Positions 49,478 to 59,139 are shown, counted from the stretch's first letter. The stretch is DNA of 64,000 nt from Prevotellaceae bacterium (GCA_031270065.1 JAISYF010000082.1:1-64000); one strand, 5' to 3'. The notes: a model not told the origin generated them from the sequence alone. Made by a program: numbers and translations.

Positions 49478-49804
49478 TTTTTCTATGATTTAAGGTTTTT
49501 GTTTTTTACTTTATTACTCCAATGCAACATTTGTTTATCAAAATCAGACAAAAATAATTTGTCCTGAATTTGACGGTACATTTCATTAAAATTAAAATTC
49601 ATTTATTACCAGAGTACAGTATAAAAATATATTTTTTCATAAATTTTATATTTTTTCAGAGTGCAAAGATAGTTATTTCTTTTGATAAATTGAAAAAAAA
49701 ATAAAAAATTTGTTTCACAAAAGCGCGAATTTTGTTTATACCCTAATTTCGATGCAAGTTTCTATCATTGTATTCCCTAAATTGACACTGTAGTTTTTTT
49801 TAAA

Positions 49805-49846
49805 CTTTCCCTTATAAATTTATGATAATCCGCAAAGCGACCTATA
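49805..49846 (+). repeat. 42-bp conserved distal end of the composite repeat, copy 1
   Basis: CTTTCCCTTATAAATTTATGATAATCCGCAAAGCGACCTATA; differs at one position from the reverse complement of 59140-59181. Confidence 0.85.
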
Positions 49847-49963
49847 ATTTAATTTGAGAATTTGAATATTTGAATATTTTGGGATTTTAATTTCAAATTC
49901 TCAAATTGAATTTTGAATTTTGAATTTTCAAATCCTCAAATTTTCAAATTTTCAAATTAATTA
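49847..49963. repeat. Octamer repeat block between the conserved distal end and promoter copy D
   Basis: atttgagaatttgaatatttgaatattttgggattttaatttcaaattctcaaattg... Confidence 0.88.
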
Positions 49964-50002
49964 TTATTTGTGTATAATTGAAAATTTTATGCTATCTTTG
50001 GG
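49964..50002 (+). promoter_or_regulatory. Conserved promoter motif, copy D (upstream of rpsH)
   Basis: TTATTATTTGTGTATAATTGAAAATTTTATGCTATCTTTG. Confidence 0.75.
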
Positions 50003-50265
50003 AGTTGAATTTAACGTAAAAAAAATATATAAAAAATATTGCACAATCCAAAAATTATCTGTACCTTTGCAGCCGTTTTTTGAGGAATTGTGCATAAAAA
50101 GTTTTTTTTTGTTGTAACTATTTGTAAATCAAACAATTAAATATTACTCAAAAAACGCAAAAAAATGAATTATTTTAATTAATAATTTATAATTCATAAT
50201 TAAAAAAAATTGGTATTAACTAAATATTGTCCTGTGAAAAATCGGGATTAATTAAAATTAATTTT

Positions 50266-50661
50266 ATGACAGACCCTATTGCAGATTATTTAACAAGAGT
50301 AAGGAATGCAATCAGCGCAAAACACCGCGTTGTGGAAATTCCCGCCTCCAACCTCAAAAAAGAAATTACTAAAGTTCTTTTTGAGAAGGGCTACATCTTG
50401 AATTACAAATTCATTGATGAAGGACCCCAGGGCAGCATCAAGATTGCCTTGAAATACGACCCCATTAACAAAGTTAATGCGATAAAGAAAATTATCAGAG
50501 TTTCGACTCCGGGTTTGCGCAGATACGTTGGCTACAAAGATATGCCCCGCGTACTGAATGGTTTAGGTATTGCCGTTCTTTCAACTTCAAAAGGCGTGAT
50601 GACCGACAAAGAGGCTCGCGTTCAGATGGTTGGCGGCGAAGTTTTATGTTACATTTATTAA
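50266..50661 (+). CDS. rpsH: 30S ribosomal protein S8
   Basis: MTDPIADYLTRVRNAISAKHRVVEIPASNLKKEITKVLFEKGYI..STSKGVMTDKEARVQMVGGEVLCYIY. Confidence 0.98.
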   Translation: MTDPIADYLTRVRNAISAKHRVVEIPASNLKKEITKVLFEKGYILNYKFIDEGPQGSIKIALKYDPINKVNAIKKIIRVSTPGLRRYVGYKDMPRVLNGLGIAVLSTSKGVMTDKEARVQMVGGEVLCYIY

Positions 50662-50679
50662 AATAAGGAGGAAAGTATT

Positions 50680-51231
50680 ATGTCAAGAATTGGGAAATTA
50701 CCTATAAACATTCCTTCGGGTGTAACAGTAAGCGTTGAAAACAACCTCGTAACTGTAAAAGGCGCGAAGGGCGAACTTCAACAGAAATTAGCAGACAACC
50801 TTACAGTAAAGGTTGAAAACGGCGTTTTTACAATAGAACGCCCTGACGACACGCCAACCAACCGCGCAATGCACGGACTTTACCGCGCTTTGGTGCAAAA
50901 TATGGTTACAGGCGTTAGCGAGGGTTATACAAAAATTCTCGAACTTGTGGGCGTTGGTTACCGCGCCTCGAATGACGGACAAGTGCTTGAACTTTCTCTC
51001 GGCTACACTCACAACATCTTTTTGCAGTTGCCCAAAGAAGTTCAGGTGCAGACAAAGAGCGAGCGCAACCAAAATCCTATTATCATTCTCGAAAGCGCAG
51101 ACAAGCAACTTATAGGACAAGTATGCGCAAAAATTCGTTCTTTCCGCAAACCTGAGCCGTACAAAGGTAAGGGTGTAAGATTTAAAGGCGAAATTGTACG
51201 CAAAAAAGCAGGTAAAACAGCAGGTAAATAA
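50680..51231 (+). CDS. rplF: 50S ribosomal protein L6
   Basis: MSRIGKLPINIPSGVTVSVENNLVTVKGAKGEL; preceded by AAGGAGG. Confidence 0.98.
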   Translation: MSRIGKLPINIPSGVTVSVENNLVTVKGAKGELQQKLADNLTVKVENGVFTIERPDDTPTNRAMHGLYRALVQNMVTGVSEGYTKILELVGVGYRASNDGQVLELSLGYTHNIFLQLPKEVQVQTKSERNQNPIIILESADKQLIGQVCAKIRSFRKPEPYKGKGVRFKGEIVRKKAGKTAGK

Positions 51232-51252
51232 TTAAAAAAAAAGTAGAAAATT

Positions 51253-51597
51253 ATGATAGGAAAAAAAGAAAGACGCGCAAAAATTAAAGCGCATATTCGC
51301 AGCAGAATATCAGGTACAGCAGAAAAACCTCGTTTGACGGTTTTTCGCAGCAACTCGCAAATCTATGCTCAAATCATAGACGATGTTGCAGGAACAACTT
51401 TGGCATCTGCCTCTTCTTTGGTAATCAAAGATAAGATTACTAAAAAGGAACAGGCTGCAAAAGTTGGCGAGTTCATAGCCAAGTCGGCTCAAGAGGCTGG
51501 CGTTCAGGCGGTAGTTTTCGACCGTAACGGTTATTTGTATCACGGCAGAGTTAAGGAATTAGCCGAAGCCGCTCGTAAAAACGGTTTAAATTTTTAA
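51253..51597 (+). CDS. rplR: 50S ribosomal protein L18
   Basis: [38 protein letters not shown]. Confidence 0.97.
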   Translation: MIGKKERRAKIKAHIRSRISGTAEKPRLTVFRSNSQIYAQIIDDVAGTTLASASSLVIKDKITKKEQAAKVGEFIAKSAQEAGVQAVVFDRNGYLYHGRVKELAEAARKNGLNF

Positions 51598-51603
51598 AAA
51601 ATT

Positions 51604-52122
51604 ATGGCAGAAATTAAAAACAGATTAAAGATTGCAGGCGATATTGAACTGCAAGAAAGATTAGTTGCTGTAAATCGCGTTACAAAAGTTACCAAAGGAG
51701 GACGCGCATTCACTTTCGCCGCTATCGTAGTGGTTGGAAATGGAAAGGGCGTTGTAGGTTGGGGACTCGGCAAAGCGGGCGAGGCAATCACAGCCATTCA
51801 AAAAGGTACTGACGCTGCAAGAAAAAATTTGATTAAAGTGCCTGTGTTTAAAGGAACTATTCCACACGAACAGTTGGCGCATTTCGGCGGCGCAAGAATT
51901 TACTTGCAGCCTGCATCTCACGGTACGGGAGTAAAAGCAGGAGGTGCTATGCGTGCTGTGCTTGAAAGCGTAGGCATTACAGACGTTTTGGCTAAATCAA
52001 AAGGCAGTTCAAATCCGCACAATCTTGTAAAGGCTACTTTCCTTGCATTGAGCGAGTTGCGCGACCCATTGACAGTGGCTCAAAACCGCGGAGTTTCAGT
52101 TTCAAAAGTGTTCAACGGATAA
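51604..52122 (+). CDS. rpsE: 30S ribosomal protein S5
   Basis: [45 protein letters not shown]. Confidence 0.98.
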   Translation: MAEIKNRLKIAGDIELQERLVAVNRVTKVTKGGRAFTFAAIVVVGNGKGVVGWGLGKAGEAITAIQKGTDAARKNLIKVPVFKGTIPHEQLAHFGGARIYLQPASHGTGVKAGGAMRAVLESVGITDVLAKSKGSSNPHNLVKATFLALSELRDPLTVAQNRGVSVSKVFNG

Positions 52123-52200
52123 GAATTTGAAAATTTGAAAATTTGAAAATTTTGGCAAACACCTAATCTTCAAATATTCAAATTATCAAATCTTCAAATT
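52123..52200. repeat. Octamer repeat block inside the ribosomal operon
   Basis: gaatttgaaaatttgaaaatttgaaaattttggcaaacacctaatcttcaaatattcaaattatcaaatcttc. Confidence 0.8.
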
Positions 52201-52216
52201 AAAAAAGGAGGATTAT

Positions 52217-52396
52217 ATGTCAAAAATAAAAATTCAACAGGTAAAAAGTAGAATTAAATGTCCTGGTGTGCAAAAACGCACTCTTGACGCGCTTGGTTTG
52301 CATAAAATGCACCAAATTGTAGAACACGAAAATACGCCTAATATTTTGGGTATGGTAAAAACCGTTCATCATTTAGTAAAGGTAACTGAGGCGTAA
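52217..52396 (+). CDS. rpmD: 50S ribosomal protein L30 (not in the ORF track)
   Basis: 59 aa MSKIKIQQVKSRIKCPGVQKRTLDALGLHKMHQIVEHENTPNILGMVKTVHHLVKVTEA; preceded by AAAGGAGG. Confidence 0.97.
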   Translation: MSKIKIQQVKSRIKCPGVQKRTLDALGLHKMHQIVEHENTPNILGMVKTVHHLVKVTEA

Positions 52397-52513
52397 AATT
52401 TTTAGTTAAAAAATTAAAAATTAAAAAAATTGTAAAATTAGAGAAATTCTCAACTTTTAGTTTTTAGTTTTTAACTAAAAAAATTATTAACTTAAAAAAA
52501 AATTAAAGTAAAA

Positions 52514-52966
52514 ATGAATTTAAGTAATATCAAACCCGCAGAAGGTTCTGTAAGAACGAACAAAAGACTTGGTCGCGGCACTGGCTCAGGCAAAGGCGGC
52601 ACATCAACTCGCGGACACAAAGGTGCAAAATCACGCTCAGGTTATTCACGCAAAATCGGTTTTGAAGGCGGTCAAATGCCGCTGCAACGCCGTTTGCCGA
52701 AATTTGGTTTTAATCCAGTTTCAAGAGTGGAATACAAGGGCATCAACCTTTTTGCAATTCAACAACTTGCTGAAAATAAAAACCTTAGCGAAATCACAGT
52801 GCAAATTATGATTGACGCAGGTATTATCAACAAAAAGCAACTTGTAAAAATTCTTGCAAAAGGGGAAATTAAAAACAAACTTTCTGTTGAGGCTCACGCA
52901 TTTTCAAAAACTGCTCAGGTAGCGATTGAAGCGGCAGGCGGTAGCGTAAAGGTTGTAAAAAAATAA
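52514..52966 (+). CDS. rplO: 50S ribosomal protein L15
   Basis: [66 protein letters not shown]. Confidence 0.98.
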   Translation: MNLSNIKPAEGSVRTNKRLGRGTGSGKGGTSTRGHKGAKSRSGYSRKIGFEGGQMPLQRRLPKFGFNPVSRVEYKGINLFAIQQLAENKNLSEITVQIMIDAGIINKKQLVKILAKGEIKNKLSVEAHAFSKTAQVAIEAAGGSVKVVKK

Positions 52967-53065
52967 AAAATTTGAAAATTTGAAAATTTGAAAATTCGGG
53001 CTATCCCAATCATCAAATATTCAAATATTCAAATTATCAAATCATTCAAATTATCAAATCAAAAA
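52967..53065. repeat. Octamer repeat block between rplO and secY
   Basis: tttgaaaatttgaaaatttgaaaattcgg...atcaaatattcaaatattcaaattatcaaatcattcaaattatcaaatc. Confidence 0.8.
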
Positions 53066-53069
53066 AAAT

Positions 53070-54425
53070 ATGAATATTTTTGAAAAATGGATTGATAAAA
53101 TAAAAAACGGCACACTCGGCAATATATGGAAAATTGAGGACTTGCGCACGAAAATTGGAGTAACAATTTTGTTTATTCTAATCTATCGTTTCGGTTCGTT
53201 TATCGTACTTCCAGGCATTGACCCGAGTGCACTCGCCAACCTGAAAAATCAAACTTCGGGCGGTTTGCTCGCATTGCTTGATATGTTTTCGGGCGGCGCG
53301 TTTTCCAACGCATCAATATTTGCATTGGGAATTATGCCGTACATCTCTGCCTCTATCGTAGTGCAGTTGCTCGGTATAGCAGTGCCGTATTTCCAAAAAA
53401 TGCAGCGCGAAGGCGAAAGCGGACGCAGAAGGCTAAACCAAATTACGCGCTATCTTACAGTGGCGATTTTGCTTGTGCAAGGTCCCTCGTATCTGGTTAA
53501 TCTCAAATACCAGTTGCAAGGTGCTGTACAAATGGACTTTTGGTTTAACATCTCTTCGACCATTATTCTTTGCGCAGGCTCAATGTTTGTAATGTGGCTC
53601 GGCGAAAGAATGACCGACAAAGGCATCGGCAACGGTATCTCTATGCTTATTATGATTGGTATTATTGCACGTTTTCCAAGTGCAGTTACGCAGGAACTTG
53701 TCAATAAAACATCAGAAAACGGTACGGGCGGTCTTGTAATGTTCCTTGTTGAAGTTGTGATTTTCCTTGTTGTAATCGGTTTCGCAATTTTGCTTGTGCA
53801 GGGAACTCGAAAAATTCCCGTACAATATGCAAAGCGTGTTGTCGGCAACAAGCAATACGGCGGTGTGCGCCAATATTTGCCTCTCAAAGTTAATGCTGCG
53901 GGCGTTATGCCTATCATTTTTGCACAAGCGATTATGATGGTGCCTGTGATGTTCGCTTTCGGCAGCGAAAGAGGTGCATTTATGAACGCAATAATTGATA
54001 CAACAGGTTTCTGGCATAATTTTATTCTTGCAATATTTATCATTGCTTTTACCTATTTTTACACCGCAATCACGTTTAATCCTACGCAAATGGCGGAGGA
54101 AATGAAACGTAACAACGGATTTATTCCTGGCGTAAAACCGGGCAAGCAAACAGCGGAATATATTGATACGATAATGTCGAGGGTTGTACTTCCCGGTTCA
54201 ATTTTTCTGGCAATAATCGCAATTTTGCCCGCTATTGCAATGCTTTTCAATATAACGACAGGTTTTTCGCAATTTTTTGGCGGAACATCATTGTTGATTT
54301 TGGTAGGCGTTGTGCTTGACACCTTGCAACAAATCGAAAGCCATCTTTTGATGCGCCACTATGACGGCTTGCTCAAATCGGGCGGACGCATAAAAGGTCG
54401 CAGTGGTTCGATTGCAGCATATTAG
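53070..54425 (+). CDS. secY: Preprotein translocase subunit SecY
   Basis: 451 aa; FGSFIVLPGIDPSAL, GIMPYISASIVVQLL, GIGNGISMLIMIGI, NPTQMAEEMKRNNGFIPGVKPGKQT. Confidence 0.98.
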   Translation: MNIFEKWIDKIKNGTLGNIWKIEDLRTKIGVTILFILIYRFGSFIVLPGIDPSALANLKNQTSGGLLALLDMFSGGAFSNASIFALGIMPYISASIVVQLLGIAVPYFQKMQREGESGRRRLNQITRYLTVAILLVQGPSYLVNLKYQLQGAVQMDFWFNISSTIILCAGSMFVMWLGERMTDKGIGNGISMLIMIGIIARFPSAVTQELVNKTSENGTGGLVMFLVEVVIFLVVIGFAILLVQGTRKIPVQYAKRVVGNKQYGGVRQYLPLKVNAAGVMPIIFAQAIMMVPVMFAFGSERGAFMNAIIDTTGFWHNFILAIFIIAFTYFYTAITFNPTQMAEEMKRNNGFIPGVKPGKQTAEYIDTIMSRVVLPGSIFLAIIAILPAIAMLFNITTGFSQFFGGTSLLILVGVVLDTLQQIESHLLMRHYDGLLKSGGRIKGRSGSIAAY

Positions 54426-54453
54426 TTTTATAAAAAAAAAGTTTCATTAATAG

Positions 54454-54488
54454 AAATCCCTGTGCCGTGAGGCAAGGGGATTTTTTGT
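54454..54488 (+). terminator. Intrinsic terminator downstream of secY
   Basis: AATCCCtgtGCCgtgaGGCaaGGGGATT followed by TTTT. Confidence 0.65.
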
Positions 54489-54578
54489 TAAAAAAAATCT
54501 GAAAATACTTTTGTTTCTCCGAAAAAAATGAGTAATTTTGTGCTGTTTTAACAAAAGAATGTGTCAGTGTATCAAATA

Positions 54579-55532
54579 ATGAATAATTTTGAAACAGTTT
54601 TACAGTCAATAAATTGGAATACAGAACCGATAAACCTCTATAAACCAATAGATTACACACTAAAAAGTGGTGGAAAAAGGTTGCGTCCAATGCTTGTGCA
54701 ACTCGCTTGCCAACTCTTTGAAAAAAAGACGGAAAGCGCAGAAAATGCAGCGGCGGCAATCGAAATTTTCCATAATTTTACACTTTTGCACGACGATATA
54801 ATGGACAATTCGCCCACGCGGCGCAATCGGGAAACAGTGCATAAGAAGTGGAACGCCAACACTGCGATACTTTCAGGCGATGCGATGATGATAAAAAGTT
54901 ATGAATTTTTGGCAAAAATTCCGCAAAAATATTGGGGCGAAGTCTTTCCTGTTTTTACCAAAACCGCGCTTGAAGTGTGCGAAGGACAGCAGTATGATAT
55001 GGATTTTGAAACGGCAAAAGAGGTTTCACTGACGCAATATTTTGAAATGATTAGATTGAAAACGGCGGCACTGTTGGCTTGTTCATTGAAAATTGGGGCA
55101 ATTTTGGCAGACGCGCCGAAAAAAGACGCGGATTTGTTGTACGATTTTGGAATTGCACTCGGAATTGCGTTTCAGTTGAAAGACGACTATCTTGACGCTT
55201 TCGGCGATGAAAAAACGCTCGGAAAACGTATTGGAGGCGATATTTTATGCAAAAAAAAGACGTTTTTGTTGCTTTCCGCGATAGAAAAATCAGAAGACGA
55301 CATTAACAATCTTTTGCAAATTACAATAGGTTCAAAATTTATTACAGACGAGAAAAAAATTTCTGTTATCACAAATATTTTCAAAAAAATTGATATGCCA
55401 AAAATTTGCGAAACAGAAATTGAAAAATATTGCCAAAAAGCAATAAATTGTTTAGAAAAAATTGAAGTAAAAAACGAAAAAAAAACAGATTTAAAAGATT
55501 TAGTAGAAAAATTGCAGGTAAGAATTAATTAA
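54579..55532 (+). CDS. Polyprenyl synthetase family protein
   Basis: MNNFETVLQSINW..YTLKSGGKRLRPMLVQLA, LLHDDIMDNSPTRRNRETVHKKW, FQLKDDYLDAFGDEKTLGKRIGGDI. Confidence 0.95.
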   Translation: MNNFETVLQSINWNTEPINLYKPIDYTLKSGGKRLRPMLVQLACQLFEKKTESAENAAAAIEIFHNFTLLHDDIMDNSPTRRNRETVHKKWNANTAILSGDAMMIKSYEFLAKIPQKYWGEVFPVFTKTALEVCEGQQYDMDFETAKEVSLTQYFEMIRLKTAALLACSLKIGAILADAPKKDADLLYDFGIALGIAFQLKDDYLDAFGDEKTLGKRIGGDILCKKKTFLLLSAIEKSEDDINNLLQITIGSKFITDEKKISVITNIFKKIDMPKICETEIEKYCQKAINCLEKIEVKNEKKTDLKDLVEKLQVRIN

Positions 55533-55637
55533 AAATTAAAATAGAAAAAATATGTAAAATATTAGCCCAAATAACACTGACAACAAAGAACTAACTAAAC
55601 TTTTTATTCTTTATACTTAATTCTTAATTTTAAAAAA

Positions 55638-56399
55638 ATGCCTTATCGAAAATTGCCAAAAACCGACCAAGCAAGAGTCAGAACATTGAAAACCGTTTTA
55701 AATCTTGAAACGATGTACCGTTTTCACAATGTTCCGCTTTCTTATGAACTTTTGACTAAGGCAAAGACGCAACTTCCGCTTTTTGAACACCATCAAAATC
55801 TCTATAATCAGGCTTACGAACATTATCAGAAAAATAATGCAAATTACCGCGTAATCGTCAATGCTGCAAGGCTTTACATATCGCACTTTATTCAAATTTT
55901 CAATATGGCGGTTACCCGAGGCGAGTTTAAAAAAGAACATAGAAGTTTTTATAAATTACAGGTAGAAAATGGTAATTTGCCAGATTTGTCAAACGATGAA
56001 AGTTTGCTTGAATGGGGAAAAAATCTGATTGACGGCGAAATGCAACGTGTCCGCACTTGCGGTATGCCAATGACAAACCCTACAAGTGCAAACCTGCGGG
56101 TACATTACGAACGTTTCAAAGAAACACGCACAGAGCAGCAATACAGGTTTGCTGCAATGCAGAGGACAAGAGAAAAGTTTAATCTTGAACGAGCGAAAAC
56201 AGATATTTTGATAAAGGAAATTTGGGATTATATTGAGAATTTTTTTAACGAACTTCCACCAGAACAAAAAATTGAGGAATGCACAAAATGCGGCGTAATT
56301 TATTATTACCGCAACTCCGAAAACGAGGAGGAATTTGACGGGGAAACAATAGAAAACAACATTATTATAAAAGAAAATAAAACGGTTAAAAAAAAATGA
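55638..56399 (+). CDS. Hypothetical protein of unknown function
   Basis: 253 aa ORF; plausible codon structure; no family recognised. Confidence 0.7.
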   Translation: MPYRKLPKTDQARVRTLKTVLNLETMYRFHNVPLSYELLTKAKTQLPLFEHHQNLYNQAYEHYQKNNANYRVIVNAARLYISHFIQIFNMAVTRGEFKKEHRSFYKLQVENGNLPDLSNDESLLEWGKNLIDGEMQRVRTCGMPMTNPTSANLRVHYERFKETRTEQQYRFAAMQRTREKFNLERAKTDILIKEIWDYIENFFNELPPEQKIEECTKCGVIYYYRNSENEEEFDGETIENNIIIKENKTVKKK

Positions 56400-56431
56400 A
56401 TTACCGTTTGATGATTAAGCAATGTTAAAAT

Positions 56432-57820
56432 ATGAAAAAATTAATTATCTCACTATCAGCAATTTGTATATGTTTTGCGTGTAATCAACCCAATATTAAT
56501 CCGCTTGTAATTCCTCCGAATGACACCATTCCGCACGACACTGTGCCAAAGGATACTATTATTATTGTACCACACGACACTGTGTATGAGCCTCCTGCTA
56601 ACCGCATTAGCGATGTAGAAACCGACTATTCGCCGCTAAATCCGTCTGGGTTGCCCACTTTGCGCATAAATACTTCGGGGCAGGCAATTTCCTCGCGAAG
56701 CACTTGGATTGAAAACGGCGTTACATACGAACTTTTTGATGCAACAGGTAGCCTCATTATCAGTGGCGAAACCGACATAAAAGGGCGCGGAAACAGCACT
56801 TGGGATTTTCCAAAAAAGCCCTATTCGTTGAAACTGAAAACAAAACAATCAATACTCGGAATGCCTGCACACAAACGCTGGGCATTGCTGGCAAACTATG
56901 CCGACAAAACGCTTTTGAGGACTGAAATCGGATTAAAACTCGGCTATATTTTCAATAATCTTGCTTGGACTCCGCACGCTCAACAAGTGAATTTTTACCT
57001 GAATGACGAATATAGAGGTGTTTATCAAATTTCTGAAAGTGTAAAAATTGACCTAAACCGCGTTAATATTCCAAAAATTTCCACTTCAAACCACAATGGC
57101 GGTTTTTTGGTGGAATGTGATTGGCGGGCAAACGAAGGAGGAGGCGAGGAATTTTGGTTTAAATCGCCACGCGAATGGATTTTTTATAACTGCTCAGACC
57201 CGGATGCAGAACTTGATGCCGTAATTTCTGCCACAAATAAAACCATTTTTCAAACAATACAAGAGAAAATTCAGAGTGTAGAAAATATGGTTTATACAAA
57301 CAACAGTTTGAGCGTAAAACAGGATTATATAGACGTAAATTCGTTTATAGACTACTATTTTGTGCAGGAAATTGTAAAAAATGTGGATTCAAAATTTGCG
57401 TTGAGTGTGTTTTTGTATTATAATCCACAAACTGAGAAAATTCATTTAGGTCCCCTTTGGGATTTTGACCTCTGCTGCGGAAATGTGGATTATTGCGATG
57501 CCAGATATTCAACAGGTTTTTGGCTAAAAGACGCGCCGTATTACAAAAAACTTTTTAATTCAGACACTTTTAAAAACCTTTTGAAAGAGCGTTGGGTAGA
57601 GAAAAAAGCCGATGTGTTTGCGTTGATTGATTTTATTGACCAACGCGCCGCCGAAATGGAAAAAGCGCAACGGCAAAATTACAAAAAATGGACTATTCAG
57701 GACAAATATATCTGGCCAAACGGCTGGATTGAAAGCAACTACACAGACGAAATAGCGCACACAAAAAGTTGGCTCTGGGAGCGGCTGAACTGGTTAGACG
57801 AACAAATTAATGCGCTGTAA
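56432..57820 (+). CDS. CotH kinase family lipoprotein
   Basis: 462 aa; lipobox CICFACN; GETDIKGRGNSTWDFPKKPYSLKLKTKQSILGMPAHKRWALLANYADKTLLRTEIGLKLG, LGPLWDFDLCCGN. Confidence 0.9.
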   Translation: MKKLIISLSAICICFACNQPNINPLVIPPNDTIPHDTVPKDTIIIVPHDTVYEPPANRISDVETDYSPLNPSGLPTLRINTSGQAISSRSTWIENGVTYELFDATGSLIISGETDIKGRGNSTWDFPKKPYSLKLKTKQSILGMPAHKRWALLANYADKTLLRTEIGLKLGYIFNNLAWTPHAQQVNFYLNDEYRGVYQISESVKIDLNRVNIPKISTSNHNGGFLVECDWRANEGGGEEFWFKSPREWIFYNCSDPDAELDAVISATNKTIFQTIQEKIQSVENMVYTNNSLSVKQDYIDVNSFIDYYFVQEIVKNVDSKFALSVFLYYNPQTEKIHLGPLWDFDLCCGNVDYCDARYSTGFWLKDAPYYKKLFNSDTFKNLLKERWVEKKADVFALIDFIDQRAAEMEKAQRQNYKKWTIQDKYIWPNGWIESNYTDEIAHTKSWLWERLNWLDEQINAL

Positions 57821-57821
57821 A

Positions 57822-58802
57822 TTAAAACCCCAAAAAGGTTAGTATGTAAATTACAATCATTGAAATTACAAAAATCAACAGCATAATTTGATTGCGCAAA
57901 GAGTTTAAATTTGTAAAAACTTGTGTTATAAAAAAAATAACAAGAATAATTATCAGCAATGAAGTAACATTGAGCCAAGTCCAAAAAATCAACGACAGCA
58001 ACAGCGAAACAGCGCATAAAACAAACAGGAAAAACAGCAACTGTCGCGTTTGTAATTTGTAATTATTATAATTTAGAACGAAAATAATAAACGGCACAAT
58101 AAAGCAGATAACCGACAAAATTATCAGCATATATTGAGTTGTCGTGTAAAGCAAAAAATCTATTGGATCGATATTTTTGAAAATATTTGTATAAAAATCT
58201 ATAAAAATATCAATAGAATTTGTAAGATAACATATTTCTAAAAAACACAAGGCAGGCATTAAAATTGAAAAAAGCATTGCCAAAAATGTTTTGCTGTTGC
58301 CACCAAGAAAATATAGCAGACTCAAGATTATCACAGGAAAAAAGCACAAAAATACAGGCACAAAAAACGCAGCAATCGAAAGCGTTAAAAATATATTGAA
58401 AATTTTACCTGAATTATTTTTTCTTATATCGCCAATAATTTGTTTTATTGCGAGCATTAGAAAAAACACTGCAATCGTGTTTTCAGAAAATACGTGAAAA
58501 CCTTGCCAAACCGCGCCATAAAGCATCATCAAAGTAAAAGGCAGGTATGCCGTAACAGTTAAATATGACGAAAAAAATGCGGAATATGCCCAAAACGCTA
58601 AAAAAAAGAAAGCCAAAAATTGAATTATTGCGCTCGTATAAAATGGCAGAGAAAAAAGCGTTACCGAACCAAAAATCGTAATTTGCGTATCTGCAAAGCG
58701 GGTTTCAGTAAAAAAAATCTGCGCAAACCACATAGAAATCAACACAATATTAACCAATATCGTAGTCGGCAAAGAGTGATTGAGAAGTCGTGAAAAGTTC
58801 AT
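57822..58802 (-). CDS. DUF6427-like polytopic membrane protein
   Basis: About 326 aa from MNFSRLLNHSLP; many TM segments; lies just downstream of promoter motif copy E. Confidence 0.65.
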   Translation of the reverse strand: MNFSRLLNHSLPTTILVNIVLISMWFAQIFFTETRFADTQITIFGSVTLFSLPFYTSAIIQFLAFFFLAFWAYSAFFSSYLTVTAYLPFTLMMLYGAVWQGFHVFSENTIAVFFLMLAIKQIIGDIRKNNSGKIFNIFLTLSIAAFFVPVFLCFFPVIILSLLYFLGGNSKTFLAMLFSILMPALCFLEICYLTNSIDIFIDFYTNIFKNIDPIDFLLYTTTQYMLIILSVICFIVPFIIFVLNYNNYKLQTRQLLFFLFVLCAVSLLLSLIFWTWLNVTSLLIIILVIFFITQVFTNLNSLRNQIMLLIFVISMIVIYILTFLGF

Positions 58803-58849
58803 TTTTCCAGTAGAGGCGTATCGCAATATGCCCTTTTAAATTTTAAAAC

Positions 58850-58892
58850 GCAAAGATAACATAAAATTTTCAATTATACACAAACGCATAAT
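58850..58892 (-). promoter_or_regulatory. Conserved 43-bp promoter motif, copy E (minus strand)
   Basis: Reverse complement reads TTATGCGTTTGTGTATAATTGAAAATTTTATGTTATCTTTGC. Confidence 0.75.
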
Positions 58893-59139
58893 AATTAATT
58901 TGAAAATTTGAAAATACAATTTGAGGATTTGAAAATACAAAAATGCAATTTGAGGATTTGAATATTTGTGGATTGGGGAATTTTAATTTCAAATTTTCAA
59001 ATCCTCAAATTTTCAAATTATATTTTTGTATTTTGTATTTTCAAATTTTCAAATCCTCAAATTTTCAAATTGTATTTTTGTATTTTTGTATTTTGTATTT
59101 TCAAATCCTCAAATTTTCAAATTTTCAAATTGAATTATA
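58893..59139. repeat. Longest octamer repeat block
   Basis: Arrays of ATTTGAAA/ATTTGAGG and their complement, with tacaaaaatgcaa/tttgtatttttg spacers. Confidence 0.9.
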
